The notes under the pieces: generated by a model
Told to the model about the DNA's origin: nothing
The model's database searches: none
What the model saw: only the letters and a program-made list of their open reading frames with translations
Program-made: the position numbers and the translations under genes
Shown: positions 33,759 through 44,557 of the stretch, in pieces
Layout of the letters: the number at the start of each line of letters is the position of its first letter
How positions within the stretch are numbered: the first letter of the stretch is position 1
Source: Chitinophaga eiseniae
Lineage (GTDB): Bacteria; Bacteroidota; Bacteroidia; Chitinophagales; Chitinophagaceae
Direction: 5' to 3'
NCBI RefSeq assembly: GCF_900167135.1
Contig: NZ_FUWZ01000003.1
Location: forward strand, 806,001-870,000
Length of the DNA stretch: 64,000 nt

Positions 33759-35159
33759 ATGAGCGAACAAAATCCGGAAATGCCACAGGCCTCCGACCAG
33801 CTTTCTGATATCCTGCTGGTATTCGACAAAGAAAAAATGAAGATCCAGGCGGTCAAGGATATCGATAAGAATGGTGAGCTAAGGACAGTACCGCCAACGA
33901 AAAAAAACCAAAACCAGTTTATGCGGGTAGACCGGCATGGCGATATTTTTTCCAACTTCTTCGCCAACTTCATGAGCCAGCTGAAAAACCCTACACGGTT
34001 TTCCTTCTTCAAAGTACCTGTCCATGAAGCGATAAAAACGGCTAAAGAGTTGCAGGAGCACGTCAACAAACCAAGTGAACAGGGTCAAGAACTCAGCAAA
34101 AAACTAGAAGTAAAAAACGAACCCAAACCAGCAAATAATCCTGACATGGAAGTAACACAAACAACAACTCCGCCTAGTGCCGAGCCGCAAAAGGTCCCAG
34201 AGCAAAGGACAGCCCGATATCAATCCGAGCAAGTAGATTGGGATTCGCTCGCAAAATTCGGACTGAGTAAAGAAAGCCTTGAAAAGGCAGGCGTAGTAGA
34301 CGATCTGCTCAAAGGTTATAAGACCAACAAGCTCCTTCCGGTGACGATCAATACGGATAAGGCGGTTTTTAGGGGAGAAGCCAGGTTGTCTTTACGTACG
34401 AATGACGAGGGTACTGTTATGGCTCAACTTAATGGTGTTCGTCAAGAACCGGAGCTGGATCTGCCCTTCTTCGGTCATAAGTTTACCGACGAAGACAAAA
34501 CCAACCTCCGCAGTACGGGCAATATGGGCCGTGTCGTTGACCTCACCAACATGAAAACAGGAGAAAAGATACCTTCCTATATTAGTATAGATCGCCTGAC
34601 CAACGAGGTTGTCGCCTACCGTACCAGCACCATCAAGATCCCTGATGAGATCAAGGGGGTCAAGCTGGATGACCACCAGAAGCAATCCCTTGCTGAAGGG
34701 AAGCCTACATACATCGAGGGCATGGTCTCGGCAAAGAACACGCCCTTCAATGCTACTTTGCAGGTAAACGCCGATAAGGGCTATATTGAATTCATATTCA
34801 ATCGCTCAATGAATGCCCAACAGACACTTGATACGCAGCAGCGACAGGACGCCCCACGTCTGTTCCGAGGTTATGAGCTTAACGATCAGCAGTATAAAAG
34901 ATATAACGCAGGTAAGTCGGTGGCTGTAAATGGGCTTGTCAGCAAGGAGGGTAAACCATATGAAGGTTTTATCAAGTTCGATTTTGACACCAGGAAAGCC
35001 ATCTTTTCATATACCGATCCGGACAGGATTTATAAGCAGGCAACCCAAACTGCAGAAACTCCAAAGCAGGACACCGGCAAGGACCAAATAAATACGAATC
35101 AAAAGCAGGATCAAAAAAAGCCCAAAAGTCCCAAAAAGTCCGCCAGCCCAAAAATGTAA
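33759..35159 (+). CDS. DUF4099/DUF3945 domain protein
   Basis: Started at 33759 (MSEQNPEMPQASDQL). The N terminus is charged. DUF4099-like WDSLAKFGLSKESLEKAGVV (about residue 165) is followed by DUF3945 repeats with the pattern LPFFGHKFTDEDKTNLRSTG, VKLDDHQKQSLAEGKPTYIE and YELNDQQYKRYNAGKSVAVN. The C-terminal tail is Lys/Gln/Pro-rich and disordered. The family is conserved in Bacteroidota ICEs next to topB. The molecular role is unknown, perhaps DNA processing. It is first in the operon leading into topB. Confidence 0.88.
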   Translation: MSEQNPEMPQASDQLSDILLVFDKEKMKIQAVKDIDKNGELRTVPPTKKNQNQFMRVDRHGDIFSNFFANFMSQLKNPTRFSFFKVPVHEAIKTAKELQEHVNKPSEQGQELSKKLEVKNEPKPANNPDMEVTQTTTPPSAEPQKVPEQRTARYQSEQVDWDSLAKFGLSKESLEKAGVVDDLLKGYKTNKLLPVTINTDKAVFRGEARLSLRTNDEGTVMAQLNGVRQEPELDLPFFGHKFTDEDKTNLRSTGNMGRVVDLTNMKTGEKIPSYISIDRLTNEVVAYRTSTIKIPDEIKGVKLDDHQKQSLAEGKPTYIEGMVSAKNTPFNATLQVNADKGYIEFIFNRSMNAQQTLDTQQRQDAPRLFRGYELNDQQYKRYNAGKSVAVNGLVSKEGKPYEGFIKFDFDTRKAIFSYTDPDRIYKQATQTAETPKQDTGKDQINTNQKQDQKKPKSPKKSASPKM

Positions 35160-35180
35160 ATCAACTAACCGGTTCGTAAA

Positions 35181-37262
35181 ATGAAAGCAATACTAGCAGA
35201 GAAACCCAGCGTCGCCCGCGAGATCGCCGCGCTGCTGGGCGCCGATCATAAAGAGGACGGATTTTTATCCGGCAATAATTACCTGGTTACCTGGGCCATC
35301 GGCCATTTGGTAACATTGGCCATGCCCGAAGATTATAACATTACGGGGTTTAAAAAAGAATCCCTTCCTATACTGCCAGCTCCCTATCTGCTAACCGTCC
35401 GGAAAATAAAAAAGGATAAATCGTTTGCCGCCGATCCAGCAGCGGTCAAACAACTCAAGGTCATCCGGGAGGTTTTTGGCCGCTGCGACAGCATCATTGT
35501 GGCGACGGATGCCGGTAGAGAGGGTGAGCTGATATTCCGATATATCTATGAGCACCTGGGATGTCGCAAACCTTTTGAGCGGCTGTGGATCAGTTCTTTA
35601 ACGGAAACGGCCATACGCCAGGGAATGGCTAATTTAAAGCCCGGTCATCTATTTGATGGCCTGTACCTGGCCGGGCGATGCCGGAGCCGTGCCGACTGGC
35701 TGGTCGGCATTAACGGCTCGCAAGCCCTGAGCATCGCTGCCGGTAATGGCGTGTATTCCTTGGGCCGGGTACAGACACCGACGCTGGCCCTTATTTGCCG
35801 GCGCTACCTGGACCATCGGCAGTTCTCCATTAAAAAGTATTGGCAACTGGCATTGGAACACCGTAAAGAGTTCATCGATTTCAAAAGCCTGTCGGAAAAG
35901 AGATGGGAGGACCGAAAGGCCGCCGAAGATGCCTTGCAGTCCATTCAGCGGGCCGGTAAAGTTTCTGTCACATCCGTAGATGTCAAGCCTGTTACCGAGC
36001 ATGCCCCGCTTTTATACGACCTTACGGCCTTGCAAAAAGAAGCCAACAAAAAGCTGAACTTTTCCGCCGAGCAGACGCTCAGCATTGCCCAATCCCTTTA
36101 TGAACAAAAATTCATCACCTATCCAAGGACTGGCAGTCGGTATATCCCCGAAGACATGTGGGCAGCGATACCCGACCTGGTCCGGGCGCTGGACGCTACT
36201 GCCGCCTATAAGCCCGCCGTTGCGAAATTACGCTGGGGCCGTTTTAATAAGCGTATCGTAAACGATCTGAAAGTTACGGACCATCATGGCCTGCTGATCA
36301 CTGGAAAAATACCTTCCGCATTGGCGGCCAAGGAAAAAGCGGTTTATGAGCTGATCGCCTACCGCTTGCTGGAGGCGCTTTCAGAGCCGTGCCATAAAGA
36401 AATCACTCATGTCGCGCTGCAGACCCTTCATCATGGGTTCCAGCTCAAAGGATGCAAGATCCTAGAGCCGGGATGGCGCGCGATTAAAGGCTCCTTTTCA
36501 GAGGAAGACAGTGAGCCAGTCCAGGACTTGCCGAAATTGAAACTGGGCGATGAACTGAAGATCATCGCCGGCAGCGTGCTGGAAAGGGAGACTAAGCCAC
36601 CGGCGCTTTACACCGAAGCGACGCTATTATCCGCTATGGAATCGGCCGGCAAGGATAACGAAGACCCTCAGATGCGCAAGGCGCTTCAAGGCCTGGGTAT
36701 CGGGACGCCAGCTACCCGTGCGGCCATTATCGAGACACTCTTTGAACGCGATTATGTTATAAGGGAGAAAAAGTCGCTTATACCGACCTCCAAAGGGCTA
36801 CAGGTTTATGAGCTGGTGAAGGATAAGCGGGTCGCCGATGTGGCTATGACGGCGCATTGGGAAACCGCTTTGCAGAAGATCGAGCATGGAGAAGGCTCCC
36901 ATGAAGATTTCGAAAAAGAAATGGAAAGCTATGCCTCCCAGGTGACCCAAGAGCTGTTGTCCTGTACTGTGGCAACGCCGGCCCCTGCAGATCTAGTCTG
37001 CCCCCGCTGTAAGGCCCGTCAGCTGATCATCAGGGAAAAGCTCATTAAATGCCCCGAGGAGGCCTGCAACTGGGTAGTTTTTCGCACCGTATGCGGCGTA
37101 CAGCTCCGGGTAGCTGAAATAGAAAGCCTTGTGCGTACCGGCAGGACGCCACTGATCAAAGGAATGAAAAGCAAACTGGGAAAGAAGTTCGATGCCTTTA
37201 TCGTTATGGATGATAAGTATTGTACCAGCTTTGAGTTTCCGGATTCAAAACGCCGCAAATGA
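35181..37262 (+). CDS. topB: DNA topoisomerase III
   Basis: 693 residues, type IA topoisomerase. The TOPRIM domain has AEKPSVAREIA at the N terminus and DAGREGELIFRYIY near residues 109-122. The catalytic Tyr is in FITYPRTGSRY at about residue 314. A C-terminal zinc-ribbon-like segment is VCPRCKARQ ... CPEEACNW. It would relax or decatenate DNA during ICE excision, replication or transfer. Its stop overlaps the methylase start (ATGA, 4 bp). Confidence 0.96.
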   Translation: MKAILAEKPSVAREIAALLGADHKEDGFLSGNNYLVTWAIGHLVTLAMPEDYNITGFKKESLPILPAPYLLTVRKIKKDKSFAADPAAVKQLKVIREVFGRCDSIIVATDAGREGELIFRYIYEHLGCRKPFERLWISSLTETAIRQGMANLKPGHLFDGLYLAGRCRSRADWLVGINGSQALSIAAGNGVYSLGRVQTPTLALICRRYLDHRQFSIKKYWQLALEHRKEFIDFKSLSEKRWEDRKAAEDALQSIQRAGKVSVTSVDVKPVTEHAPLLYDLTALQKEANKKLNFSAEQTLSIAQSLYEQKFITYPRTGSRYIPEDMWAAIPDLVRALDATAAYKPAVAKLRWGRFNKRIVNDLKVTDHHGLLITGKIPSALAAKEKAVYELIAYRLLEALSEPCHKEITHVALQTLHHGFQLKGCKILEPGWRAIKGSFSEEDSEPVQDLPKLKLGDELKIIAGSVLERETKPPALYTEATLLSAMESAGKDNEDPQMRKALQGLGIGTPATRAAIIETLFERDYVIREKKSLIPTSKGLQVYELVKDKRVADVAMTAHWETALQKIEHGEGSHEDFEKEMESYASQVTQELLSCTVATPAPADLVCPRCKARQLIIREKLIKCPEEACNWVVFRTVCGVQLRVAEIESLVRTGRTPLIKGMKSKLGKKFDAFIVMDDKYCTSFEFPDSKRRK

Positions 37263-38059
37263 AGACACCACTCTGCTATTATGGCGGCAAGCAAAAGCTA
37301 CTTTCTTACATCCTCCCGCTGATTCCCGAGCATGATACTTATACGGAGGTTTTTATTGGCGGCGGGGCAGTATTTTGGGCTAAGCCACCCGCTAAAGTAG
37401 AGGTGATCAATGACACCAACCGGGAATTGATCAACTTTTATGAGGTCGTACAAAATGAATATGTGGAGTTAGAGAAGATGATCCGCATTAGCCTTCACAG
37501 TAGATCTTTATACAACGACGCGACTGTGATCTACAATAATCCACACATGTTCAGCAGGATCAAAAGGGCTTGGGCTGTGTGGGTTTTGGCGTCCCAATCT
37601 TTTGCCGGCAAACTTAATGGCGGCTGGGGTTATGAACGGACGAAAAAGGCGATCAGCCAGAAACTCAGAAACAAAAGGGATAGTTTTGATATAGACTTAT
37701 CCATACGCCTTCAGAATGTCCAGATAGAATGTACGGATGCGCTGCGGGTGATCAGGAGCCGGGACCATAAAGGGGCCTTTCACTATTGCGACCCGCCTTA
37801 TCCCGGCACCGAATGTGGTCATTATGACGGGTATAGCAGCGCTGACTATGAGATACTTTTAAGTACCTTAGAAACGGTAGAAGGAAAATTTCTGTTGAGC
37901 AGCTATCCAAGCATTACGCTTAATGCCTACACGCAAAAGAATAATTGGTATTCTAAAAGACTGGATCAGCGTATACAGGTGCCTGCCGGCCTTGGCGCTA
38001 CCGGGAAAAGGAAATTGGAGGTACTTACCTCCAATTACAATTTTGACTTACAAAAATGA
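37259..38059 (+). CDS. D12-class DNA adenine methyltransferase
   Basis: 266 residues of the Dam/D12 family. The SAM site is YYGGKQKLLSYILPLIP, followed by TEVFIGGGAVFW and INDTNRELINFYEVV. The catalytic motif is DPPYPGTECGHYDGY near residue 178. It would methylate N6 of adenine in a short site, probably protecting the element from host restriction. It is translationally coupled to topB and precedes the DUF1896 gene by 9 bp. Confidence 0.92.
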   Translation: MKTPLCYYGGKQKLLSYILPLIPEHDTYTEVFIGGGAVFWAKPPAKVEVINDTNRELINFYEVVQNEYVELEKMIRISLHSRSLYNDATVIYNNPHMFSRIKRAWAVWVLASQSFAGKLNGGWGYERTKKAISQKLRNKRDSFDIDLSIRLQNVQIECTDALRVIRSRDHKGAFHYCDPPYPGTECGHYDGYSSADYEILLSTLETVEGKFLLSSYPSITLNAYTQKNNWYSKRLDQRIQVPAGLGATGKRKLEVLTSNYNFDLQK

Positions 38060-38068
38060 ATTTTTACT

Positions 38069-38506
38069 ATGACCACTCAGAAAAACGAATACTCCTACTA
38101 TAAGGTAAAGTTACGGGAGCTGCTGCGTTCCAGCTTCCCGGAACTGGCGTCTAACACTAAATTTATTGAAGACCGTTCCAATTGGGCTGCGAAAGCTTAT
38201 GAAGGCGCCTTTATGGCCGGCAACCCGGTAGAAGAATGCGACCGGATTGCGGACGCGATCCTGTTTGAGAATCTGCATTTTTCCAAATACGATACGGTGT
38301 TTCGGGTAGTCTGTGAAGAGTTTGATACGCTCATGGCCGATGACGACCTGCGGCCCTTTGCCCTGAAGATGCTGCCGATATGTAAACCTGTATTTGCCCG
38401 CTACGAACTAACGGAAAACTTCCAGGATAGCCCGGAATATGACCGGCTCTACTCGGAGCTAACGGGTACGATACAAATATTTATAGAACAAAATGGGCTT
38501 CAGTAA
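38069..38506 (+). CDS. DUF1896 protein
   Basis: 145 residues. The pattern [36 protein letters not shown] and the acidic C-terminal half match DUF1896, a small family confined to Bacteroidota ICEs and always next to the giant helicase. Function unknown. It overlaps the helicase gene start by 14 bp. Confidence 0.9.
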   Translation: MTTQKNEYSYYKVKLRELLRSSFPELASNTKFIEDRSNWAAKAYEGAFMAGNPVEECDRIADAILFENLHFSKYDTVFRVVCEEFDTLMADDDLRPFALKMLPICKPVFARYELTENFQDSPEYDRLYSELTGTIQIFIEQNGLQ

Positions 38507-41500
38507 GCGGGAGCACCTGAAGCATAATATCGAAGCGCTCCGTATCGCGTTTCTATTGGACAAAGAGCAGCGCCGGGCTACGGAAGTAGAACGGCGCCTG
38601 CTTTTACAGTACAGTGGTTTCGGTGGGCTGAAGTTCGTCCTCAACCCGGTTGAAGGCCCCGAGGCAGATGCCCTGCAGCAATGGGTAAAATCCGAGCAAG
38701 ACCTTTTCCCCCTTACCCAGGAACTTCACCGGCTGCTGCAGCAGCAATCCGGTAGCGACAAGCTGTATCGACGCTACGTCGATAGTATGCGAAGCTCCGT
38801 GTTGACGGCGTTCTATACCCCTCCCGAAGTCATTGCCTCCATATTTGCGAGCTTTCGGGAAGCAGGCATAAAGGTGAGCAACTTCCTGGAACCTTCCGCC
38901 GGCATTGGCGCCTTCCTGGAAGCATCGCGCCCCGCTTGGGGCGACGGGCCACAGACAACCGCTTACGAAAAAGACCTGCTTACGGGAAAAGTGCTCGGGC
39001 ACCTATATCCGGACGCCAATATCCATGTGCAAGGGTTTGAAGAAATTCCAGACAAGGAGCGGGAAAGCTACGACCTGGTGGCCAGCAATATCCCCTTTGG
39101 CGATACTTCCATATTCGACCTTTCCTTTTCCCGCAGCAAAGACCCGGCGCGGGCTGCCGCCTCACGCAGTATCCAGAATTACTTTTTCCTGAAGGGAGGC
39201 GACCAGCTCAGGGATGGCGGCATCCTGGCCTTGATCGCCTCGCAAGGCTTTTTAAACAGCCCGAAGAACGCGCCCGTACGCCGGGCATTAATGCAGCAGC
39301 ACAACCTGGTGTCCGCGATCCGGCTGCCTAACAACCTGTTTTCCGAGCATGCGGGAACGGATGTCGGCAGCGACCTTATCGTGCTGCAGAAGCACGTTCT
39401 AAAAGAGCGGCTTAGCGGAAGGGAGGAGCGCTTCTGTCAGAGCGAACAGCGGCCTGGAAAGGTTGCTGGTAATGCTTTGTTTGACAACCTGGACCGGGTC
39501 GTGCATACCTCCCTATATATGGGAACGGATATGTATGGCAAGCAAGCTTGGGTATATGAACATAAAGGGGGTAGCGAAGGTATTGCCGGTGATCTGGCGA
39601 TCATGCTGAGGGCTGACCTGGGAGCCCACCTGGATATTGCGTTATACCGTGGGCATATTAATGATTCGGTTATGCTCCGGCCCCAGGCTCCCGTCCAAAG
39701 CCCAAAGGCAACTGCCTTCACTGCTATTCCTTCAGTCAATAAGCCTAAGCGCGAGGCGGTATCGGATCAGCTCAGCCTTTTTGATGCATTGGATAATCCA
39801 GCTTCCGGTTCGAAGCCTACCACCCATCCACAGCCGATAGTCAGCCAAAAGAAGAAGGCTCCGGTAAGATCACAGAAGCCCAAACAGCCCAGCCTTTTTG
39901 ATAATGCCGGCGGGCGGCCCGTACCTTCACTTCCAAAAGCAGTGCCGGAGCCGCCGCCAGCACCGCTACAAAGGAAGGCGGAGAAAATAGTTAATGGCGA
40001 TCTTTTTGCAGACACGCCCCCGATAAGCAATACTCCCTCCGAAAAAATACCCGCGGCCGCTACGCTACGCAGTAACGGCGACGGACCCGTATCAGTGCTT
40101 TATTCCGGTGAGCTGCATTCCTTTCACAGAGATGGTTGCCTGGCTATCCAGCAGGATACCGTTGGGTTACTAACGGGTGTAGACCTATATGAGGGAAAGG
40201 CAACTTTTACGCCCTTACCGCCGCCGGAAGCCCAGTTGACAAGGGCGCGCGCTTATATCACGCTGCGCGATGCTTATCACCAGCTCTATATAAAGGAAGC
40301 AGAGCATCAGCTGGAACATAAGATGGAAAGGCAGGCACTCAACAGTCTTTATGATGCCTTTGTCGCCAGGTATGGCATACTGAACAGCGCAGACAATATA
40401 AAGCTGATCAAGGGAGACAGTGCAGGCAAAGAGGTACCCTACCTGGAGCGGGTGGTGGGTGGCGTTGTCCATAAGGCAGATATCTTCACTCGGCCGGTGA
40501 GCTTTTCCACCGGCATACAATCCGTCGCCGGTCCTGACGAGGCGTTGGCAGCCTCCCTGAACAGGTTTGGCAAGGTCAGGTTGGATTTTATGTCTGAGAT
40601 TAGCGGAATTTCCGAAGACGGGCTCAAAGACGCTCTCGATAAGCGTATTTACTACAACCCGTTAGAAAACACCTATGAGATCGCGGAAAAATGGGTGTCG
40701 GGCAACGTAGTAGAGAAATCCGGACAGGTTGAAGCCTACCTAAGCAGTAACCCTAACGATGTGCTGGCGCTGGTAAGCCTAAAAGCCCTTACCGACGCAC
40801 GGCCGGAGAAAATCCCGTTTGAGGACCTGCAATTCAATCTAGGGCTGCGATGGATACCTACAGGAGTTTACAGCCGGTTTGCTTCACAGCTCTTCGATAC
40901 AAAGGTACAGATCCGCTACCTCGAAACCACCGATGACTTCTCCATTTCTTGCAGCAGCAAGAACGTCCTGATCAGGGAGAAGTACGCTATCGAGTCTGAA
41001 AGTCGTAAATACGACGGCATTGCGCTGCTCAGGCATGCCCTGCTCAATACAGTACCTGATTTAACCAAAACAGTTAGGGACGGTGAAACAGAGCGCAAGG
41101 TACGGGATATGGAGGCTATCCAGATGGCCAGTGGGAAAATCGATGAGATGCGCAGCGCATTTATCGACTGGCTACACGAGCAGGATGACGAGTTTAAGCG
41201 CAGGGTCGCCGATCAATACAACGACACGTTCAACTGTTTTGTCCGTCCGGATTACGATGGCAGCCACCAGGAGTTCCCTGGTCTGGACCGCAAGGCCGTA
41301 GGCATCCAAGACCTGTACCCCAGCCAAAAGGATGCTGTCTGGATGATCAAGCTTAACGATGGCGCTATCTGCGATCATGAGGTAGGCGCGGGCAAGACCC
41401 TGATCATGTGTGTTGGCGCCCAGGAGCTAAAGCGCCTGGGATTGGCCCATAAACCCATGATTTTAGCGCTGAAAGCTAACGTCCATGAAATTGCCGATAC

Positions 41501-43919
41501 CTACCGTTTGGCCTATCCCCATGCAAAGGTCCTTTATCCGGGAAAAGAGGATTTTACCCCGAAAGAGCGGCAGCGCATCTTCGGGGAGATGAAAAACAAC
41601 GACTGGGACTGTATCATCCTGACCCACGAGCAATTCGGTATGATACCCCAGTCACCGGAAATGCAGCAGCAAATACTGCAATATAAATTGGACTGTATAG
41701 ACGAAGATCTGAAGGTGGCCAAACAAGGCAGCGGCGAGGGAAATTCCAGGGCGGAACTCAAAGGGCTTATCGTCCGCAAACAGAACCTCGAAGTAAAGCT
41801 CAAAACACTACAGCACGATATAGCGTATCGAAAGGATGATGTGGTGGATTTTAAAATGATGGGTATCGACCATCTATTTGTCGATGAAAGCCACCGTTTC
41901 AAAAACCTGATGTTTACCACCCGTCATAGCCGGGTCGCCGGATTGGGGAACATCGACGGCAGCCAACGTGCCATGAACCTGCTCTTCGCCATCCGTACCA
42001 TGCAGGCCCGTAAAGGTAAGGACATGTGCGCCACCTTCCTGTCCGGGACGACGATCAGCAATTCACTCACGGAGCTATACCTGATCTTTGAATACCTCCG
42101 TCCCTATGCTTTGAAAAAGCAGGGCATTCTTTGTTTCGACGCCTGGGCTGCCAACTTCGCCCGTAAGACAACCGATTACGAGTTTTCCGTCGCCAACACC
42201 ATTACTCAAAAAGAGCGGTTCCGGTTTTTTATTAACGTTCCGGAATTGGCCCAGTTTTACGCAGAGATCACCGATTACCGCACGGCAAAGGATATCGGCA
42301 TCGACCGGCCGGAGAAAAACGAGGTGCTCTACCCAATACCGCCAACACCGGAGCAGGAAGCATTTATCCTGCAGCTCATGGAATTTGCCAGGACCGGTGA
42401 TGGGACGCTCTTGGGCAGGGAACCGCTATCACCAACGGAAGAGAAAGCAAAGATGCTTATCGCCACCGACTATGCGCGGAAAATGTCCATGGACATGCGT
42501 CTAGTCGGACCGGGATATACAGATCATCCCGGCAATAAGGCATCGCATTGCGCAGCAAACGTTGCGAAATACTACCTGCGTTTCCACGCCCAAAAAGGCA
42601 CACAATTCATTTTTTCTGACCTGTCCACCTATAAGCCGGGCCAGTGGAGCGTTTATACGGAGATAAAGCGCAAGCTCGTGGAGGATCATGGCATACCGGC
42701 CCATGAGATCCGCTTTATCCAGGAAGCCAAAAGTGAAAAGCAAAGAAAGAAGCTGATCCAGGATACGAACGAAGGGAAGATCCGCATCCTCTTTGGTTCC
42801 ACTGACATGCTCGGCACTGGCGTAAATGCCCAGAAGCGGGCAGTAGCCGTTCACCACCTCGATATCCCCTGGAGGCCGAGTGACCTGGAGCAGAGGGACG
42901 GCAGGGCTATCCGTAAGGGTAACGAAATCGCAAAATTCTTTGCGAACAATATTGTTGACATATTTATCTATGCGGTAGAAAAGTCATTGGATAGCTATAA
43001 ATTCAGCACGCTTTCCGTTAAGAAGCGCTTTATAGACCAGCTCAAGGAAAACAGCCTGAAGAGCCGCGTTATCGACGAAGGCGCGATGGATGAGAAAACG
43101 GGGATCAGCTACCAGGAATGCGTGGCCATACTATCCGGCAATACAGACCTGCTGGACAAAACCAGGCTCGAAAATCAGATCGCCGGCCTGGAAAGTGAAC
43201 GACGTGCCTTTATCCGCGCGAAGTCTTCTGCGGGTCGTAAATTAACAGGCCTGCAAGGTGAGGCAAATATGCTTCAGTCCCGCGTCAACGCTATGCGCCT
43301 TGATTATAGTAACCTGCAAACGCGCATTCAAAGGGCTAGTGACGGTTCTATCCTTAACCCACTTTCGATACACGGCCTTCCGCCCGACGCCACCACTAAG
43401 GACATCGGCTTAAAGTTAAATGAGCTATCGCATTTTGCCAGCACAAACGGTAAACATCAAAAGATCGGGACACTTTACGGTTTTGATTTGCTGGTAAAAA
43501 CAGACCTGGTAACCGAAACGAACCTCATAGGATCAAATCGATTTTTTGTCGAAGGGGAAGGGATGCTTAAATACAGTTACAATAATGGAAATATAGCCAG
43601 TGACCCGAAACTGGCTTGTTTAAATTTTTTAAACGCCCTGGAAAAGATCCCCGGGCATATCAGCACAGCGGAAAATGAAATTTCAAAACTATCCAAGGAT
43701 ATCCCGGTACTACAGCAGATGGTAGCCTCAACATGGAAAAAAGAAAATGTGCTGATCGATTTAAAAAATGAACATGCAGCCCTGGACAGGAAGATCCATC
43801 TGTCGATCACGCCCGTTTCGCAACAGGACCCTGTGGAGCCGGAAGACGAACCCGACGGCGCAAAGCTGCCAGCCCACGCCGACAGTAAAAGCTCTCTGTC
43901 CCGGAAAGTAACGCTCTAG
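38493..43919 (+). CDS. Giant N6-adenine methylase-SNF2 helicase fusion protein
   Basis: 1808 residues. The N-terminal methyltransferase has motif [15 protein letters not shown] (about 130) and motif [10 protein letters not shown] (about 195), where NIPF replaces NPPF/Y. A Pro/Lys-rich linker runs from about 400 to 530. The superfamily 2 helicase carries Walker [12 protein letters not shown] (about 960), DEAH-box variant DESHRF (about 1130), LGTGVNAQ and motif [16 protein letters not shown] (about 1455). A coiled coil follows. Such proteins are universal in Bacteroidota ICEs and probably remodel or protect DNA in transfer. Confidence 0.93.
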   Translation: MGFSKREHLKHNIEALRIAFLLDKEQRRATEVERRLLLQYSGFGGLKFVLNPVEGPEADALQQWVKSEQDLFPLTQELHRLLQQQSGSDKLYRRYVDSMRSSVLTAFYTPPEVIASIFASFREAGIKVSNFLEPSAGIGAFLEASRPAWGDGPQTTAYEKDLLTGKVLGHLYPDANIHVQGFEEIPDKERESYDLVASNIPFGDTSIFDLSFSRSKDPARAAASRSIQNYFFLKGGDQLRDGGILALIASQGFLNSPKNAPVRRALMQQHNLVSAIRLPNNLFSEHAGTDVGSDLIVLQKHVLKERLSGREERFCQSEQRPGKVAGNALFDNLDRVVHTSLYMGTDMYGKQAWVYEHKGGSEGIAGDLAIMLRADLGAHLDIALYRGHINDSVMLRPQAPVQSPKATAFTAIPSVNKPKREAVSDQLSLFDALDNPASGSKPTTHPQPIVSQKKKAPVRSQKPKQPSLFDNAGGRPVPSLPKAVPEPPPAPLQRKAEKIVNGDLFADTPPISNTPSEKIPAAATLRSNGDGPVSVLYSGELHSFHRDGCLAIQQDTVGLLTGVDLYEGKATFTPLPPPEAQLTRARAYITLRDAYHQLYIKEAEHQLEHKMERQALNSLYDAFVARYGILNSADNIKLIKGDSAGKEVPYLERVVGGVVHKADIFTRPVSFSTGIQSVAGPDEALAASLNRFGKVRLDFMSEISGISEDGLKDALDKRIYYNPLENTYEIAEKWVSGNVVEKSGQVEAYLSSNPNDVLALVSLKALTDARPEKIPFEDLQFNLGLRWIPTGVYSRFASQLFDTKVQIRYLETTDDFSISCSSKNVLIREKYAIESESRKYDGIALLRHALLNTVPDLTKTVRDGETERKVRDMEAIQMASGKIDEMRSAFIDWLHEQDDEFKRRVADQYNDTFNCFVRPDYDGSHQEFPGLDRKAVGIQDLYPSQKDAVWMIKLNDGAICDHEVGAGKTLIMCVGAQELKRLGLAHKPMILALKANVHEIADTYRLAYPHAKVLYPGKEDFTPKERQRIFGEMKNNDWDCIILTHEQFGMIPQSPEMQQQILQYKLDCIDEDLKVAKQGSGEGNSRAELKGLIVRKQNLEVKLKTLQHDIAYRKDDVVDFKMMGIDHLFVDESHRFKNLMFTTRHSRVAGLGNIDGSQRAMNLLFAIRTMQARKGKDMCATFLSGTTISNSLTELYLIFEYLRPYALKKQGILCFDAWAANFARKTTDYEFSVANTITQKERFRFFINVPELAQFYAEITDYRTAKDIGIDRPEKNEVLYPIPPTPEQEAFILQLMEFARTGDGTLLGREPLSPTEEKAKMLIATDYARKMSMDMRLVGPGYTDHPGNKASHCAANVAKYYLRFHAQKGTQFIFSDLSTYKPGQWSVYTEIKRKLVEDHGIPAHEIRFIQEAKSEKQRKKLIQDTNEGKIRILFGSTDMLGTGVNAQKRAVAVHHLDIPWRPSDLEQRDGRAIRKGNEIAKFFANNIVDIFIYAVEKSLDSYKFSTLSVKKRFIDQLKENSLKSRVIDEGAMDEKTGISYQECVAILSGNTDLLDKTRLENQIAGLESERRAFIRAKSSAGRKLTGLQGEANMLQSRVNAMRLDYSNLQTRIQRASDGSILNPLSIHGLPPDATTKDIGLKLNELSHFASTNGKHQKIGTLYGFDLLVKTDLVTETNLIGSNRFFVEGEGMLKYSYNNGNIASDPKLACLNFLNALEKIPGHISTAENEISKLSKDIPVLQQMVASTWKKENVLIDLKNEHAALDRKIHLSITPVSQQDPVEPEDEPDGAKLPAHADSKSSLSRKVTL

Positions 43920-43942
43920 CAGTCCGAAGTGCAGGCCCTGTT

Positions 43943-44557
43943 CTACTGTTCGAACAGCTTTTCGGAGCAGACGATATCTTTCATTTTCATATTTGTGAGG
44001 CACAGGATAAAGCTACTTTTCCCTGGCTGGCCACCACTGCTCATCCTGTCCTTTATAATTATTGCATCCATGTCATGGAGGTGCCAGGACAAAAAATCGA
44101 AGTCTCCATTTTGATAATCGTCCTGTGTCACATTGTTCGCATAGCCGATGTTTTGGGCGATGATGCCGAGGTCATGCTGGTCCAATTCAATTAAAAGGTA
44201 AATGCAGAAATTTTCTGCGTCCTTTTGAAACGCGAATACACTGTTGACGGGTAAGCCAAAAATGGCGTTTCCCGTCCTGTTTTGCACTTTGATCTTATTG
44301 AACTGGTAAAGCAATAGCGAATGGTTCAATTTGATCTTATCGCTTAAGGGTAGATCATAGCTTATCATTTCCGAATCTATGAATTTCAGCGCTTCTGTTT
44401 TATTACCTACAATTTTATCAAGGCTCATGCTATTGTTCGTTATATTTTGAGCAAATAATCCGGGACTATTCAAGAATACCGCCAAAAAAGCTAAGCGAAT
44501 TGCTTTTTGAATTGTCCCGAATGGTATCAGGTTAAATATAAATTTACTTACAGTCAT
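43943..44557 (-). CDS. Secreted hypothetical protein
   Basis: Started at 44557, where MTVSKFIFNLIPFG begins a signal-peptide-like stretch ending SPGLFAQ. The mature part is about 165 residues with two clear segments (ALKFIDSEMISYDLPLSDKI; AENFCIYLLIELDQHDLGII). No family recognised. Its 5' end overlaps the upstream lipoprotein gene by 14 bp, so the two form an operon. It is AT-richer than the ICE backbone on its left, consistent with cargo. Confidence 0.7.
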   Translation of the reverse strand: MTVSKFIFNLIPFGTIQKAIRLAFLAVFLNSPGLFAQNITNNSMSLDKIVGNKTEALKFIDSEMISYDLPLSDKIKLNHSLLLYQFNKIKVQNRTGNAIFGLPVNSVFAFQKDAENFCIYLLIELDQHDLGIIAQNIGYANNVTQDDYQNGDFDFLSWHLHDMDAIIIKDRMSSGGQPGKSSFILCLTNMKMKDIVCSEKLFEQ

